Part shown: piece after piece, positions 50,621 through 58,882 of the stretch
How the letters are laid out: each line of letters opens with the position of its first letter
Numbering within the stretch: the first letter of the stretch is position 1
Assembly (NCBI GenBank): GCA_900549545.1
Contig: URPA01000006.1
Coordinates: 1-64,000 of the forward strand
Direction: 5' to 3'
DNA: 64,000 nucleotides
Source: an uncultured Eubacteriales bacterium
GTDB lineage: Bacteria > Bacillota > Clostridia > Oscillospirales > Oscillospiraceae
Position numbers and translations under genes: made by a program
Notes under the pieces: generated by a model
The model's database searches: none
Told to the model about the DNA's origin: nothing
Seen by the model: only the letters and a program-made list of their open reading frames with translations

Positions 50621-51724
50621 TCAGTCCCCGTCAAAATCGGCGGCGCTGATGTCCACAGCACGGCCCGAGACCTGAGCGGCCCTGCGGGACTGGGGGGACA
50701 TGAGCTTAAAGGAATTGTCCCTTATCTGCTGCTCGATGCTCTCGCACACGTCGGGATTAGCAAGCAGGTATTCCTTCACGGCGTCCCTGCCCTGTATGCG
50801 CTGACCGGCGACGGTGTACCACGCGCCGCCCTTGTCGATAATTTCAAGCTTCACGCCGAGGTCAATAACCTCGCCCACGCGGGAGATGCCCTCACCATAC
50901 ATGATGTCAAACTCCGCCTCACGGAAGGGGGGCGCGACCTTGTTCTTGACGACCTTGGCGCGGGTGCGGTTGCCTATCATCTCGCCGTTTGCCTTGAGCG
51001 TCTCAATGCGGCGCACGTCAATGCGCACGGAGGCGTAATACTTAAGCGCGAGGCCGCCGGGAGTTGTCTCGGGGTTGCCGTACATGACGCCTATCTTCTG
51101 GCGCAGCTGGTTTATGAATATAACGGTGCAGTTATTCTTGGAGATGGCACCCGCCAGACGGCGCATGGCCTGGGACATGAGTCTTGCCAGCGCGCCGACG
51201 ACCGTATCGCCCACCTCACCCTCAAGCTCAACGCGGGGAATAAGCGCGGCAACGGAGTCCACCACCAGCACGTCAATCGCGCCGGAGCGGACAAGGGACT
51301 CGGCAATATCGAGCGCCTGCTCACCGGTGTCCGGCTGGGATATGAGGAGGCTGTCAATATCGACGCCGAGGGCGCGGGCATAGGCGGGCTCGAGCGCGTG
51401 CTCAACGTCTATATACGCAGCGTCGCCGCCGGCCTTCTGAGCCGAGGCCACCACGTGCAGGGCAAGGGTGGTCTTACCGGAGGCCTCAGGCCCGTAAATC
51501 TCAACAATTCTGCCACGGGGCACACCGCCTATGCCAAGAGCCAGATCCAGAGACAGAGAGCCTGTGGAAAGAGCCTCAACATTGACGGAAATATCGTCCC
51601 CAAGGCGCATGATGGTGCCCTTGCCGTAATCTTTTTCTATCTTTGCAATAGCGGTTTCCAGCGCTTTTTTCTTGTCGCCGTTTGCGGGGGCCGTGACGGC
51701 CACCGTCTTTTTCTTTTCTGCCAT
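50621..51724 (-). CDS. recA: Recombinase RecA
   Basis: It forms filaments on single-stranded DNA, catalyses strand exchange and triggers LexA cleavage. A Lys-rich N-terminus of ~20 residues is followed by ALETAIAKIEKDYGKG. Walker A is GPEASGKTTLALH. The L2 region FINQLRQKIGVMYGNPETTPGG is intact. The 367-aa length is slightly longer than average because of the N-terminal extension. No LexA box is apparent in the short gap upstream, so transcription seems to come from the operon promoter. Confidence 0.97.
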   Translation of the reverse strand: MAEKKKTVAVTAPANGDKKKALETAIAKIEKDYGKGTIMRLGDDISVNVEALSTGSLSLDLALGIGGVPRGRIVEIYGPEASGKTTLALHVVASAQKAGGDAAYIDVEHALEPAYARALGVDIDSLLISQPDTGEQALDIAESLVRSGAIDVLVVDSVAALIPRVELEGEVGDTVVGALARLMSQAMRRLAGAISKNNCTVIFINQLRQKIGVMYGNPETTPGGLALKYYASVRIDVRRIETLKANGEMIGNRTRAKVVKNKVAPPFREAEFDIMYGEGISRVGEVIDLGVKLEIIDKGGAWYTVAGQRIQGRDAVKEYLLANPDVCESIEQQIRDNSFKLMSPQSRRAAQVSGRAVDISAADFDGD

Positions 51725-51740
51725 TGTTTTCTCTCCTTAT

Positions 51741-52595
51741 TTAAATTCTGCCGATAACAACTCTGTCAACACCTATGCTGTCCTTGCGGCGCTCGGTGTA
51801 GTCGAAGCCCGCGGACTGAAGCATCTCCTCCACCGTGTCCGCCTGACCCTCGCCGACTTCAAAGAGCAGCCAGCCGCCGTCATTCAAAAGGGACTTCCAG
51901 TATTTTATGATCCCCTTGTAAAAACGCAGGCCGTCAGCCCCGCCGTCGAGCGCCCAGATTGGCTCATAGTCACGCACTGAGCAGTCAAGCCCGGCTATCT
52001 CGCCGCTTGCTATGTATGGGGGATTTGCGATGATCATATCAAACTTGCCGATGCCGAGCGGGGGAGAGGCGGTGGCATCCGCCTGCATACAGATGACTCT
52101 GGAGTTGAGGCGGTTCGCGGCAATGTTCTTGCGGCAAATCTCAAGCGCGGAGGCGCTTATATCCACCGCGACAAGCTTCGTCGCCGGAAGCTCATGGCCC
52201 ACGGCGCAGGTTATGCAGCCGCTTCCGCAGCAAAGGTCGAGAATGCGCGCATCCATCTTATGGCCAAAGAGTATGGACTTTGCCGCGTCAACAAGTATCT
52301 CGGTGTCCATGCGGGGGATGAGCACATCGGGCGAGACCACGATGGGCAGCCCGTAAAACTCCCACAGGCCGGTTATATACGCAACCGGCTCACCCTTCAG
52401 GCGGCGGGAGGTATAGTCAAGCACCGCTTTTTCCACCTTATCAGTTGTGTAGAGGTTCATATCCCGCAAAAGCTGGGGCAGGGTCTTATCAGACGCCCGC
52501 GCGACAAGGAGCTTTGCCTCAAGGTTAAAGCCCTCAATCCCGGCCGCACGCAGGGTGTTGCGTGCCTGAAGATATATGTCATTATAAGTTTTCAT
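51741..52595 (-). CDS. prmC: Release-factor glutamine methyltransferase PrmC
   Basis: It methylates the GGQ glutamine of release factors RF1 and RF2. The SAM-binding motif ILDLCCGSGCITCAVG and the catalytic NPPYI (MIIANPPYI) are present in a 284-aa protein. The ATG at 52595 follows GGGAGAAGC. It lies 16 nt upstream of recA and 13 nt after the DUF1385 gene, a pairing commonly seen near prfA, although prfA itself is not in this window. Confidence 0.94.
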   Translation of the reverse strand: MKTYNDIYLQARNTLRAAGIEGFNLEAKLLVARASDKTLPQLLRDMNLYTTDKVEKAVLDYTSRRLKGEPVAYITGLWEFYGLPIVVSPDVLIPRMDTEILVDAAKSILFGHKMDARILDLCCGSGCITCAVGHELPATKLVAVDISASALEICRKNIAANRLNSRVICMQADATASPPLGIGKFDMIIANPPYIASGEIAGLDCSVRDYEPIWALDGGADGLRFYKGIIKYWKSLLNDGGWLLFEVGEGQADTVEEMLQSAGFDYTERRKDSIGVDRVVIGRI

Positions 52596-52608
52596 CAGCT
52601 TCTCCCTT

Positions 52609-53562
52609 CTATTCGCCCCAGAGGTCGCTGCCCTTCTCTTCGGGGATGACGAGCTCAATGGAGCGGATGGCGACTTCGAGCATAGAGTCGTCAGGCTCGT
52701 TGGTGGTTATGCGCTGGAGCCATTTGCCCGGTGCGGAAAGGGCCTTGGAGAGGAAATTGTCGTGCTTGCCGCACCAGCGGTTTATCTCATAGCTGATGCC
52801 CACGACCACCGGCAGCAGCAGCAGATGCACGCCCATGCGGGCAAAGCTGTTGTCAAGCCGGACAAGGGAGTTTACAAGTATGCTGACCACTATGACAACC
52901 AGCAGAAAGCTTGTGCCGCAGCGGGGGTGGAAGCGGGATTCTGTCCGCGCGTTTTCAACCGTCAGCTCCTTGCCGTGCTCATAGCAGAAAATAGTCTTAT
53001 GCTCAGCGCCGTGGTAGGAGAAAAGGCGCTTTACATCGCTGACATTGGCGCACAGGGCCATATAGATGAGAAGAATAACGACCTTTAACACACCCTCGGA
53101 GAGGTTGCGCACGAGGTAGCTCTCTGTCAGAGGCTTTATAAGGCCCACAATGAAGGTAGGCAGGAAGATGAACAGCAGCAGCGCCAGCGCAACGCCGAGC
53201 ACAACAGCCGTGCCGATGATGAGCTTCTGTGCCTTCTCGGCGGGGAAGTGGTCTTCTATCCATTTGTCGAGCTTATCCGGCTCGCCCTGCTCCTCGAGAG
53301 GGATGAGGTTTGCTGAATACGTCAGCGCCTGCATGCCGTTTACAAGCGAGCTTAAGAAAATGGCGCAGCCGCGGATAAACGGGAAGCCCAAAATGGGGTA
53401 TTTGTCTTTAATGAACTTGAGTTCCTCTGTTTTTTCAACAAGCCCGTCCGCCGTGCGGCAGACTATGGCCTGTTTTTTCGGGCCGCGCATGAGGATGCCC
53501 TCAATAAGCGCCTGCCCGCCGATGGAGGTGCGGAAGGAACAGGAATTGTTTTTATCTGGCAT
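52609..53562 (-). CDS. DUF1385 membrane protein (317 aa)
   Basis: The family signature GGQALIEGILMRGPK is at residues 15-29. YHGAEHKTIFCYEHG and HPRCGTSFLL follow, with His and Cys residues that look like metal ligands. Four to five membrane helices lie in the second half. The function is unknown, although the gene is frequently next to prmC and prfA in Clostridia. It lies between the histidine kinase and prmC in the nine-gene operon. Confidence 0.88.
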   Translation of the reverse strand: MPDKNNSCSFRTSIGGQALIEGILMRGPKKQAIVCRTADGLVEKTEELKFIKDKYPILGFPFIRGCAIFLSSLVNGMQALTYSANLIPLEEQGEPDKLDKWIEDHFPAEKAQKLIIGTAVVLGVALALLLFIFLPTFIVGLIKPLTESYLVRNLSEGVLKVVILLIYMALCANVSDVKRLFSYHGAEHKTIFCYEHGKELTVENARTESRFHPRCGTSFLLVVIVVSILVNSLVRLDNSFARMGVHLLLLPVVVGISYEINRWCGKHDNFLSKALSAPGKWLQRITTNEPDDSMLEVAIRSIELVIPEEKGSDLWGE

Positions 53563-53576
53563 ATTTTTCTCCTGAT

Positions 53577-54572
53577 TTAGTTTGCAGAGCTGTAAGGCAG
53601 AATTATCTCCACAAGGCAGCCTCCGCCGGGGGCGTTTTTAACGTTCAATGTTCCGCCGTGGCGGGTTATGATCTCATCGCACACGGAAAGGCCGATGCCG
53701 GTGCCGCGGTTTTTGGAGCTGCCCTTATAGAACTTTTCTTTTACGTGGGCAAGCTCCCCCTCGGGAATACCGTGCCCATAGTCGCGGACCGAGATATGCA
53801 CACCGTCCGCCTCACCGGAGATGGAGACGAGGGTTTTGCCGCCGTCGCCCCCGTGCTTTACGGAGTTATCCAGCAGGTTGAGAAAGACCTGCTTCAGGCG
53901 CTCCGGGTCGCCGGGGATGAGGGGAATTTCGGCGTGTGGCGGGTTGTATATGACCTCAATGCCCGCCTGCTTCATAAGCTCTCCATAAGTAAAGAGTGCA
54001 TCCTCAAGCTCGGCGGTGATGTCCACAAGCTCAAGACGGAGATTGAAACGCCCGTCCTGAATACGGGTAAACTCCAGCAGCTCGGACACCATGCCGGTGA
54101 GCCTCTCCGCTTCTTTTGAAATTATCTGCACCCCGCGCAGGGAATCGCCCTGAACGGCGGGGTCATATGCAATAGTCTCGCTCCAGCCCATGATGGCGGT
54201 CAGCGGTGTGCGCAGCTCATGCGAAACCTGGGAAATAAACTCCGTGCGGGATTTCTCCGCGATGGCGACCTTCTCCGACATGTTGTTTATCTCATCGGTC
54301 AAATCACCGATTTCGCCCTCGCTCTCGTCCTCAATGCGCCCGCCGTAGCTGCCGCCGGCGATGCGGGCTGCAAAGGAGGTGAGCCTTTGCAGGGGCTCGG
54401 ACACATAGCGCCAGAACCAGAGATTGAGAATGATAAGATACACGCAGAGCATGACGATAAGCGTTATCGCCAGCACCCGCAGCCCGCGGGTAATGCTCCA
54501 CACGGCCACAAGCATCAGCAGCACCCACACAAGGGTCGAAAACAGGAGCTGAGCTTTCAAAGTCTTTAGCAT
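53577..54572 (-). CDS. Sensor histidine kinase with HAMP domain (331 aa)
   Basis: Two adjacent membrane helices (about residues 8-28 and 33-54) leave almost no extracellular loop. A HAMP segment follows (VSEPLQRLTSFAARIAGG). The phospho-acceptor is His118 in QVSHELRTPLTAIMGW. The N box NLLDNSVKHG and G box GTGIGLSVCDEI follow. It starts 21 nt after its response regulator. The lack of a sensor loop suggests it reads membrane state or a partner protein. Confidence 0.92.
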   Translation of the reverse strand: MLKTLKAQLLFSTLVWVLLMLVAVWSITRGLRVLAITLIVMLCVYLIILNLWFWRYVSEPLQRLTSFAARIAGGSYGGRIEDESEGEIGDLTDEINNMSEKVAIAEKSRTEFISQVSHELRTPLTAIMGWSETIAYDPAVQGDSLRGVQIISKEAERLTGMVSELLEFTRIQDGRFNLRLELVDITAELEDALFTYGELMKQAGIEVIYNPPHAEIPLIPGDPERLKQVFLNLLDNSVKHGGDGGKTLVSISGEADGVHISVRDYGHGIPEGELAHVKEKFYKGSSKNRGTGIGLSVCDEIITRHGGTLNVKNAPGGGCLVEIILPYSSAN

Positions 54573-54593
54573 TTTGATTACTTCCTGCGGCGC

Positions 54594-55283
54594 TTAATAT
54601 CCCCACTTGTAGCCGTAGCCCCAGACGGTGGTCAAAAATTCGGGCTCGGTCGGGTCGTCCTCTATCTTTATGCGCAGACGGCGGATGTTAACGTCCACAG
54701 TTTTGAGCTCACCGTTAAAGCCCTCGCCCCAGACGGCGGCAAGGATATCGTCCCTGCTCATGGCCTTGCCGGGGTTTTCCATAAAGAGCTTCATCAGCAG
54801 GTATTCAATCTGCGTCAGCTTCAGGCGCTGGCCGTTCTTTTCAAGGGTGCGGTTGCGGGTGTTGAGCAGGAACGGGCCGCTTGTAAGCTCTGCCGAGGGC
54901 TTGTCATTATCGTCAATCCCAAGGCGGCGGATAAGCGCGTCAACACGGGCGGTAAGCTCCGCCGGGGAGAAGGGCTTGGTCACATAGTCATCAGCCCCGG
55001 TCATAAGGCCGGTGACCTTATCAATCTCCTGACTTTTGGCGGTCAGCATGATTATACCCATCTTGGAGCCGGACGCGCGGATGCGGCGGCAGACCTCGAA
55101 CCCGTCAATATCCGGCAGCATGACATCAAGCAGCGCAAGGCAGATGTCGGGATTTACCTTGAGCTTTTCCAGAGCCTCGGCTCCGTTTTCCGCCTCAATG
55201 GGCTCAAAGCCGCCGCGGCGGAGATTTATAACAACGAAGCTGCGGATATTAGCCTCGTCTTCCAGAACAAGAATCTTTTTCAT
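54594..55283 (-). CDS. OmpR-family response regulator heading the nine-gene operon (229 aa)
   Basis: The receiver domain has Glu8-Asp9-Glu10 and phospho-acceptor Asp53 (LALLDVMLPD), with YVTKPF further on. The winged helix ends VDVNIRRLRIKIE and TVWGYGYKWGY. The ATG at 55283 follows TAGGAGGGAAAC. An extended -10 (TGCTATAAT, minus strand, -10 at 55350-55345) lies upstream. The regulator thus appears to drive, and possibly control, the downstream DUF1385-to-cysS genes. Confidence 0.92.
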   Translation of the reverse strand: MKKILVLEDEANIRSFVVINLRRGGFEPIEAENGAEALEKLKVNPDICLALLDVMLPDIDGFEVCRRIRASGSKMGIIMLTAKSQEIDKVTGLMTGADDYVTKPFSPAELTARVDALIRRLGIDDNDKPSAELTSGPFLLNTRNRTLEKNGQRLKLTQIEYLLMKLFMENPGKAMSRDDILAAVWGEGFNGELKTVDVNIRRLRIKIEDDPTEPEFLTTVWGYGYKWGY

Positions 55284-55411
55284 ATGGTGTTTCCCTCCTA
55301 AAAAAGAGTGCGCAAACAAGCCGTATGTAGCCATTTGGCAATCTATTATAGCACAGGCTTTACAAATTTGGTAGCCTAAGATTGAAAAAATACCACAATA
55401 TTTTGCACAAA

Positions 55412-55451
55412 AATGACACTATTTAGCTGTGAACACCTAAATAGTGTCATT
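55412..55451. repeat. Perfect 15-bp inverted repeat between divergent operons
   Basis: AATGACACTATTTAG (55412-55426) and its exact complement (55437-55451) enclose a 10-nt spacer. No T-run follows on the plus strand. It lies about 75 bp upstream of the GTPase-NYN promoter and 60 bp from the response-regulator promoter, so it could be a shared operator or a small repeat element. Confidence 0.6.
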
Positions 55452-55525
55452 AGGAGATATTTTATATCTCTGAATTGCCGACAGCTGTGCAGCATACAGT
55501 CCATCAGCTTTTTGAGTAGAAAATA

Positions 55526-55554
55526 TTGATAAAGAGCCTCCAAAATGATATTAT
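55526..55554 (+). promoter_or_regulatory. Extended -10 promoter of the GTPase-NYN gene
   Basis: TTGATA (55526-55531), a 17-bp spacer and TATTAT (55549-55554), with TGA directly before the -10, make a strong promoter. Only six bases separate it from the ATG at 55561, so transcription should start at or within a base or two of the start codon. Confidence 0.65.
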
Positions 55555-55560
55555 GTCGCT

Positions 55561-58137
55561 ATGAACAAACTTAAAAACACGGTAGTCGGCATCATCGCCC
55601 ATGTGGACGCCGGAAAGACCACATTGTGCGAGGCGCTGCTCTACCTTTCGGGAAAAATTAAAAAACAAGGCCGGGTCGACCACGGGGACTGCTTTTTTGA
55701 CGATAAGAGCATTGAAAGAGAGCGGGGAATAACGGTTTTTTCAAAGCAGGCCGTAATAGAGCTGCCGGAAAGCTCAGTCACGATTCTGGACACTCCGGGC
55801 CACGCCGACCTCTGCGCCGAGACGGAGCGGGTGCTGCCGGTTCTGGACTGCGCGGTGCTCGTCATCAGCGGGACGGACGGCGTGCAGGCCCATACGGAGA
55901 CGGTCTGGCGTTTATTAGAGCGCTATAATGTGCCCTGCATGATTTTCGTCACCAAGATGGACCTTCCCGGCGCCGAGCGGGAGCGGGTGCTCAGAGAGCT
56001 GCAAAGCAGGCTCTCTGACGGTTGCACGGATTTCAATCTGCCGCAGGAGGAGCTTTTTGAGCGCCTTGCCATGTGCGGCGAGGCCGCGATGGATAAATAT
56101 CTTGAAAGCGGGGAGCTTGATTCTGCCGATATCTCCGCGCTGGTATCCGAGCGGCAGGTGTTTCCCTGCTTTTTCGGCTCGGGGCTGCATCTGGACGGGG
56201 TAGGCGAATTGCTCGAAGCTATGGACGAATACATCACGCCCGTGCCCGGCAGCGGCGATTTCGGCGCGAAGGTATTCAAGATTGGCCGGGACGAGAAGGG
56301 CGGCAGGCTCACGTATCTCAAGATATGCGGCGGCAGCCTTAAAACCCGGGAGCTTATAAGCTATACCGACGAGAGCGGGAACGAGCTCTCGGAAAAGGTG
56401 AACCAGATAAGAATATACTCCGGCTCAAGGTTTGAGGCGGTGGAGAGCGCCGGGGCGGGGCAGGTCTGCGCCCTGACCGGATTAAGCGCCACCTACGCCG
56501 GGCAGGGGATTGGCAGCGAGGCCGATATGCCCGCGCCTATGGTTGAGCCGGTCATCAGCTATCGGCTCATCCTCCCGCCGGAGCTGGACGCGGCGCTGGT
56601 TTTGCCCAAAGTGCGTGAGCTTGAGGAAGAGGACCCGATGCTCCGCGTCAAATGGAACCAGAGCGCGGGGGAGATATCCGTCCAGCTCATGGGAAGGGTG
56701 CAGGCGGAGGTGTTCATCGCTCTGCTGGAGGAGCGCTTTGGCATTGTAGCTCGGCTCGATACCGGGCGCATAATGTACAGGGAAACGATTGAAAACAGGG
56801 TCGAGGGCGTCGGGCATTTTGAGCCCCTGCGCCACTATGCCGAGGTGCATCTCATCCTTGAACCCCTGCCGCAGGGCAGCGGCATAGAGCTTACGAGCAT
56901 CTGCCCCGAGGATGAGCTTGACCGCAACTGGCAGCGGCTCATCCTCACCCATTTGCAGGAAAAACAGCATCTTGGTGTGCTTATCGGTGCGCCCATTGAC
57001 GATATTAAAATCACCGTCGCCGCAGGGCGCGCCCACTCGAAGCACACCGAGGGCGGGGACTTCCGGCAGGCGACCTACCGGGCGCTGCGCCAGGGGCTTA
57101 TGCAGGCAAAGTCCGTCCTGCTTGAGCCGTATTACAGCTTTGTGCTGACGGTGCCCACCGAGCAGATAGGCAGAGCCATAAGCGATGTGCGCGCCATGAA
57201 CGGCAGCTTCTCCTCGCCCGAGGAGAGCGATGGAATGTCAAGGCTTGAGGGTAAGGCCCCCGTCGCCTCCATGAACGGCTACGCGCAGGAGCTCGCCGCC
57301 TATACCCACGGCAAGGGGCGGCTGAGTCTTGACGCAGGGGGATATTTCCCCTGCAAGAATCCCGCGCCCGTCGTCGAGGCGGCGGGCTATGACCCTGATA
57401 CCGACGTGGATAACCCGTCCTATTCGGTCTTCTGCGCCCACGGCGGCGGCTTCGATGTGCCTTGGGACAAGGTGAAGGATTACATGCACCTTGACAGCGT
57501 TTTAAAGCCCGAAAAGGCTCCACCCCCGGCTGTCCACCGCTGTATAAGCATCGACGAGCGGGAGCTTGAGGCCATTATGGAGCGGGAGTTTGGCCCGATA
57601 CGCAGGGCAGTCTACTCCGCGCCCACGGTCAACGCCGCCCCGCAGCCGGTACAGACCGAGAGCAGACGGCAGTATATAATAGTAGACGGATATAACCTCA
57701 TCTTCGCCAATGACGAGCTAAAGCAACTCGCTGCTGACAGGCTCGACCTTGCGCGGGGCAGGCTCGCCGATATGCTGGTGAGCTACTGCGGGTATACCAA
57801 GGCGGAGCTTGTGTTGGTGTTTGACGGCTTCAGGACGCCGGATAACCCCGGTTCACGCTCTGAGTATCACAACATCCATGTGGCGTACACCGCCACCGGA
57901 GAGACGGCGGACGCCTATATTGAGCGCATTGCCGCCCAGATTGGGCGAAACTTCGCCGTGCGCGTGGTGACGAGCGATAACCTTATCCGGCTCTCCGCTC
58001 TGCGCTCCGGCGTTCTTAGAACCTCATCCATGGAGTTTTCCGCGGAGCTTGAGCAGGTGCTCAAGAGCATTGATGAGATTTTGAAGCAGAGCAATCTCAA
58101 CGCCCATAAAACGAGGCTTAAAGATGGAAAACAATGA
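55561..58137 (+). CDS. TetM/EF-G-like translational GTPase fused to a Rae1/YacP NYN endonuclease domain (858 aa)
   Basis: Residues 1 to ~650 follow the Tet(M)/EF-G layout. G1 is AHVDAGKTT (13-21), G2 Thr58, G3 DTPGH (77-81) and G4 TKMD (131-134, Thr instead of the usual Asn). Domains II-IV follow, with SVLLEPYYSFVLTVP as in Tet(M). The domain IV tip reads RAHSKHTEGGDFR (490-502), unlike the tetracycline-displacing YSPVST loop. From ~700 comes a complete YacP/Rae1 NYN nuclease: VDGYN (Asp709), VFDG (Asp755), ETAD (Asp784), TSD (Asp806) and GVLRTSS. Known: free Rae1 cuts mRNA in the ribosomal A site. Inferred: the GTPase docks that nuclease on stalled ribosomes. There is no SD, and the stop overlaps ylmH by 14 nt. 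Confidence 0.88.
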   Translation: MNKLKNTVVGIIAHVDAGKTTLCEALLYLSGKIKKQGRVDHGDCFFDDKSIERERGITVFSKQAVIELPESSVTILDTPGHADLCAETERVLPVLDCAVLVISGTDGVQAHTETVWRLLERYNVPCMIFVTKMDLPGAERERVLRELQSRLSDGCTDFNLPQEELFERLAMCGEAAMDKYLESGELDSADISALVSERQVFPCFFGSGLHLDGVGELLEAMDEYITPVPGSGDFGAKVFKIGRDEKGGRLTYLKICGGSLKTRELISYTDESGNELSEKVNQIRIYSGSRFEAVESAGAGQVCALTGLSATYAGQGIGSEADMPAPMVEPVISYRLILPPELDAALVLPKVRELEEEDPMLRVKWNQSAGEISVQLMGRVQAEVFIALLEERFGIVARLDTGRIMYRETIENRVEGVGHFEPLRHYAEVHLILEPLPQGSGIELTSICPEDELDRNWQRLILTHLQEKQHLGVLIGAPIDDIKITVAAGRAHSKHTEGGDFRQATYRALRQGLMQAKSVLLEPYYSFVLTVPTEQIGRAISDVRAMNGSFSSPEESDGMSRLEGKAPVASMNGYAQELAAYTHGKGRLSLDAGGYFPCKNPAPVVEAAGYDPDTDVDNPSYSVFCAHGGGFDVPWDKVKDYMHLDSVLKPEKAPPPAVHRCISIDERELEAIMEREFGPIRRAVYSAPTVNAAPQPVQTESRRQYIIVDGYNLIFANDELKQLAADRLDLARGRLADMLVSYCGYTKAELVLVFDGFRTPDNPGSRSEYHNIHVAYTATGETADAYIERIAAQIGRNFAVRVVTSDNLIRLSALRSGVLRTSSMEFSAELEQVLKSIDEILKQSNLNAHKTRLKDGKQ

Positions 58138-58870
58138 ACTTTTAAGGCGGGCGGAGGATTTATTCAACCGCTCCCAGCGCAGTAATATGCTGACCATGAC
58201 CGCCTTTTTAACCCCGGCGGAGCGGATGCAGATTGAAAACTGGGGGAAGTATTTGTGCGGCGACAGGCTGCTCTTTTGCGGCGGCATGGACGAGTGCGAG
58301 AGGACGGCGGCGTTTTTCCTGCCTGATTATATGGACAGAGAGGATTTTTACCCTGATGAATACATCTCCGCCCTGCATATGAAGGCGCATTTCGGCACTC
58401 CCGGACACAGAGATTATCTGGGCGCGCTGCTCGGCATGGGCGTGGGCAGGGAGCGGATTGGCGATATTATTATCACCGGGGACGATGCCTACGTGTTCTG
58501 CCTGCCATCTGTTGCGGGGCATTTAAAGAGCATTGACAAGGTGGGGCGCGTGAGTGTCACAACGGAGGAGATAGCCCTTAGCGATGTTCCCACGGGCACA
58601 AGAAAGCTTGAGCGCGTCACCTTCTCGGTGATGAGCACGAGGCTTGACGCGGTGGCGGCGGGGATGTTTCATCTCTCGCGCACGGAGGCGACAAAGCATA
58701 TTGGTGCCGGTAATGTGAGCCTTAATTATGAGCAGTGTTATAAGCCCGACTGCCCGGTGCGCGAGGGGGACGTTATTTCCCTGCGCGGAGCGGGAAAAGG
58801 GATCATCGCCGGGACGGGCGGTACCTCCCGCAAGGGGCGGCTGTTTGTCTACGCGGATATTTATAAATAA
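58124..58870 (+). CDS. ylmH: S4-domain RNA-binding protein YlmH (RqcP2-type)
   Basis: The 248-aa protein has an N-terminal YlmH domain (residues ~10-160, including NMLTMTAFLTPAERMQIENW and LGALLGMGVGRERIGDI). A C-terminal S4 domain covers about 175-235 (STRLDAVAAGMFHLSRTEATKHI, here given in part). YlmH binds the 50S subunit with peptidyl-tRNA and supports RqcH-type tailing in Bacillus. It is usually found in the divIVA/ylm cluster; here its start lies 14 nt inside the GTPase-NYN gene, implying coupled translation and joint function. Confidence 0.9.
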   Translation: MENNELLRRAEDLFNRSQRSNMLTMTAFLTPAERMQIENWGKYLCGDRLLFCGGMDECERTAAFFLPDYMDREDFYPDEYISALHMKAHFGTPGHRDYLGALLGMGVGRERIGDIIITGDDAYVFCLPSVAGHLKSIDKVGRVSVTTEEIALSDVPTGTRKLERVTFSVMSTRLDAVAAGMFHLSRTEATKHIGAGNVSLNYEQCYKPDCPVREGDVISLRGAGKGIIAGTGGTSRKGRLFVYADIYK

Positions 58871-58882
58871 GGAGAGAATAAA

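Noticed and set aside
49949..51757. A 602-codon plus-strand open frame opposite rimO, recX and recA
   Set aside because: Three well-conserved genes with SDs occupy the other strand; the opposite frame has no recognisable domain or start signal.
55561..58137. Calling the GTPase simply a tetracycline-resistance protein
   Set aside because: The domain IV loop that displaces tetracycline in Tet(M) is replaced (residues 490-502), the G4 motif is altered and an NYN nuclease domain is added. Overall similarity alone does not support that function.
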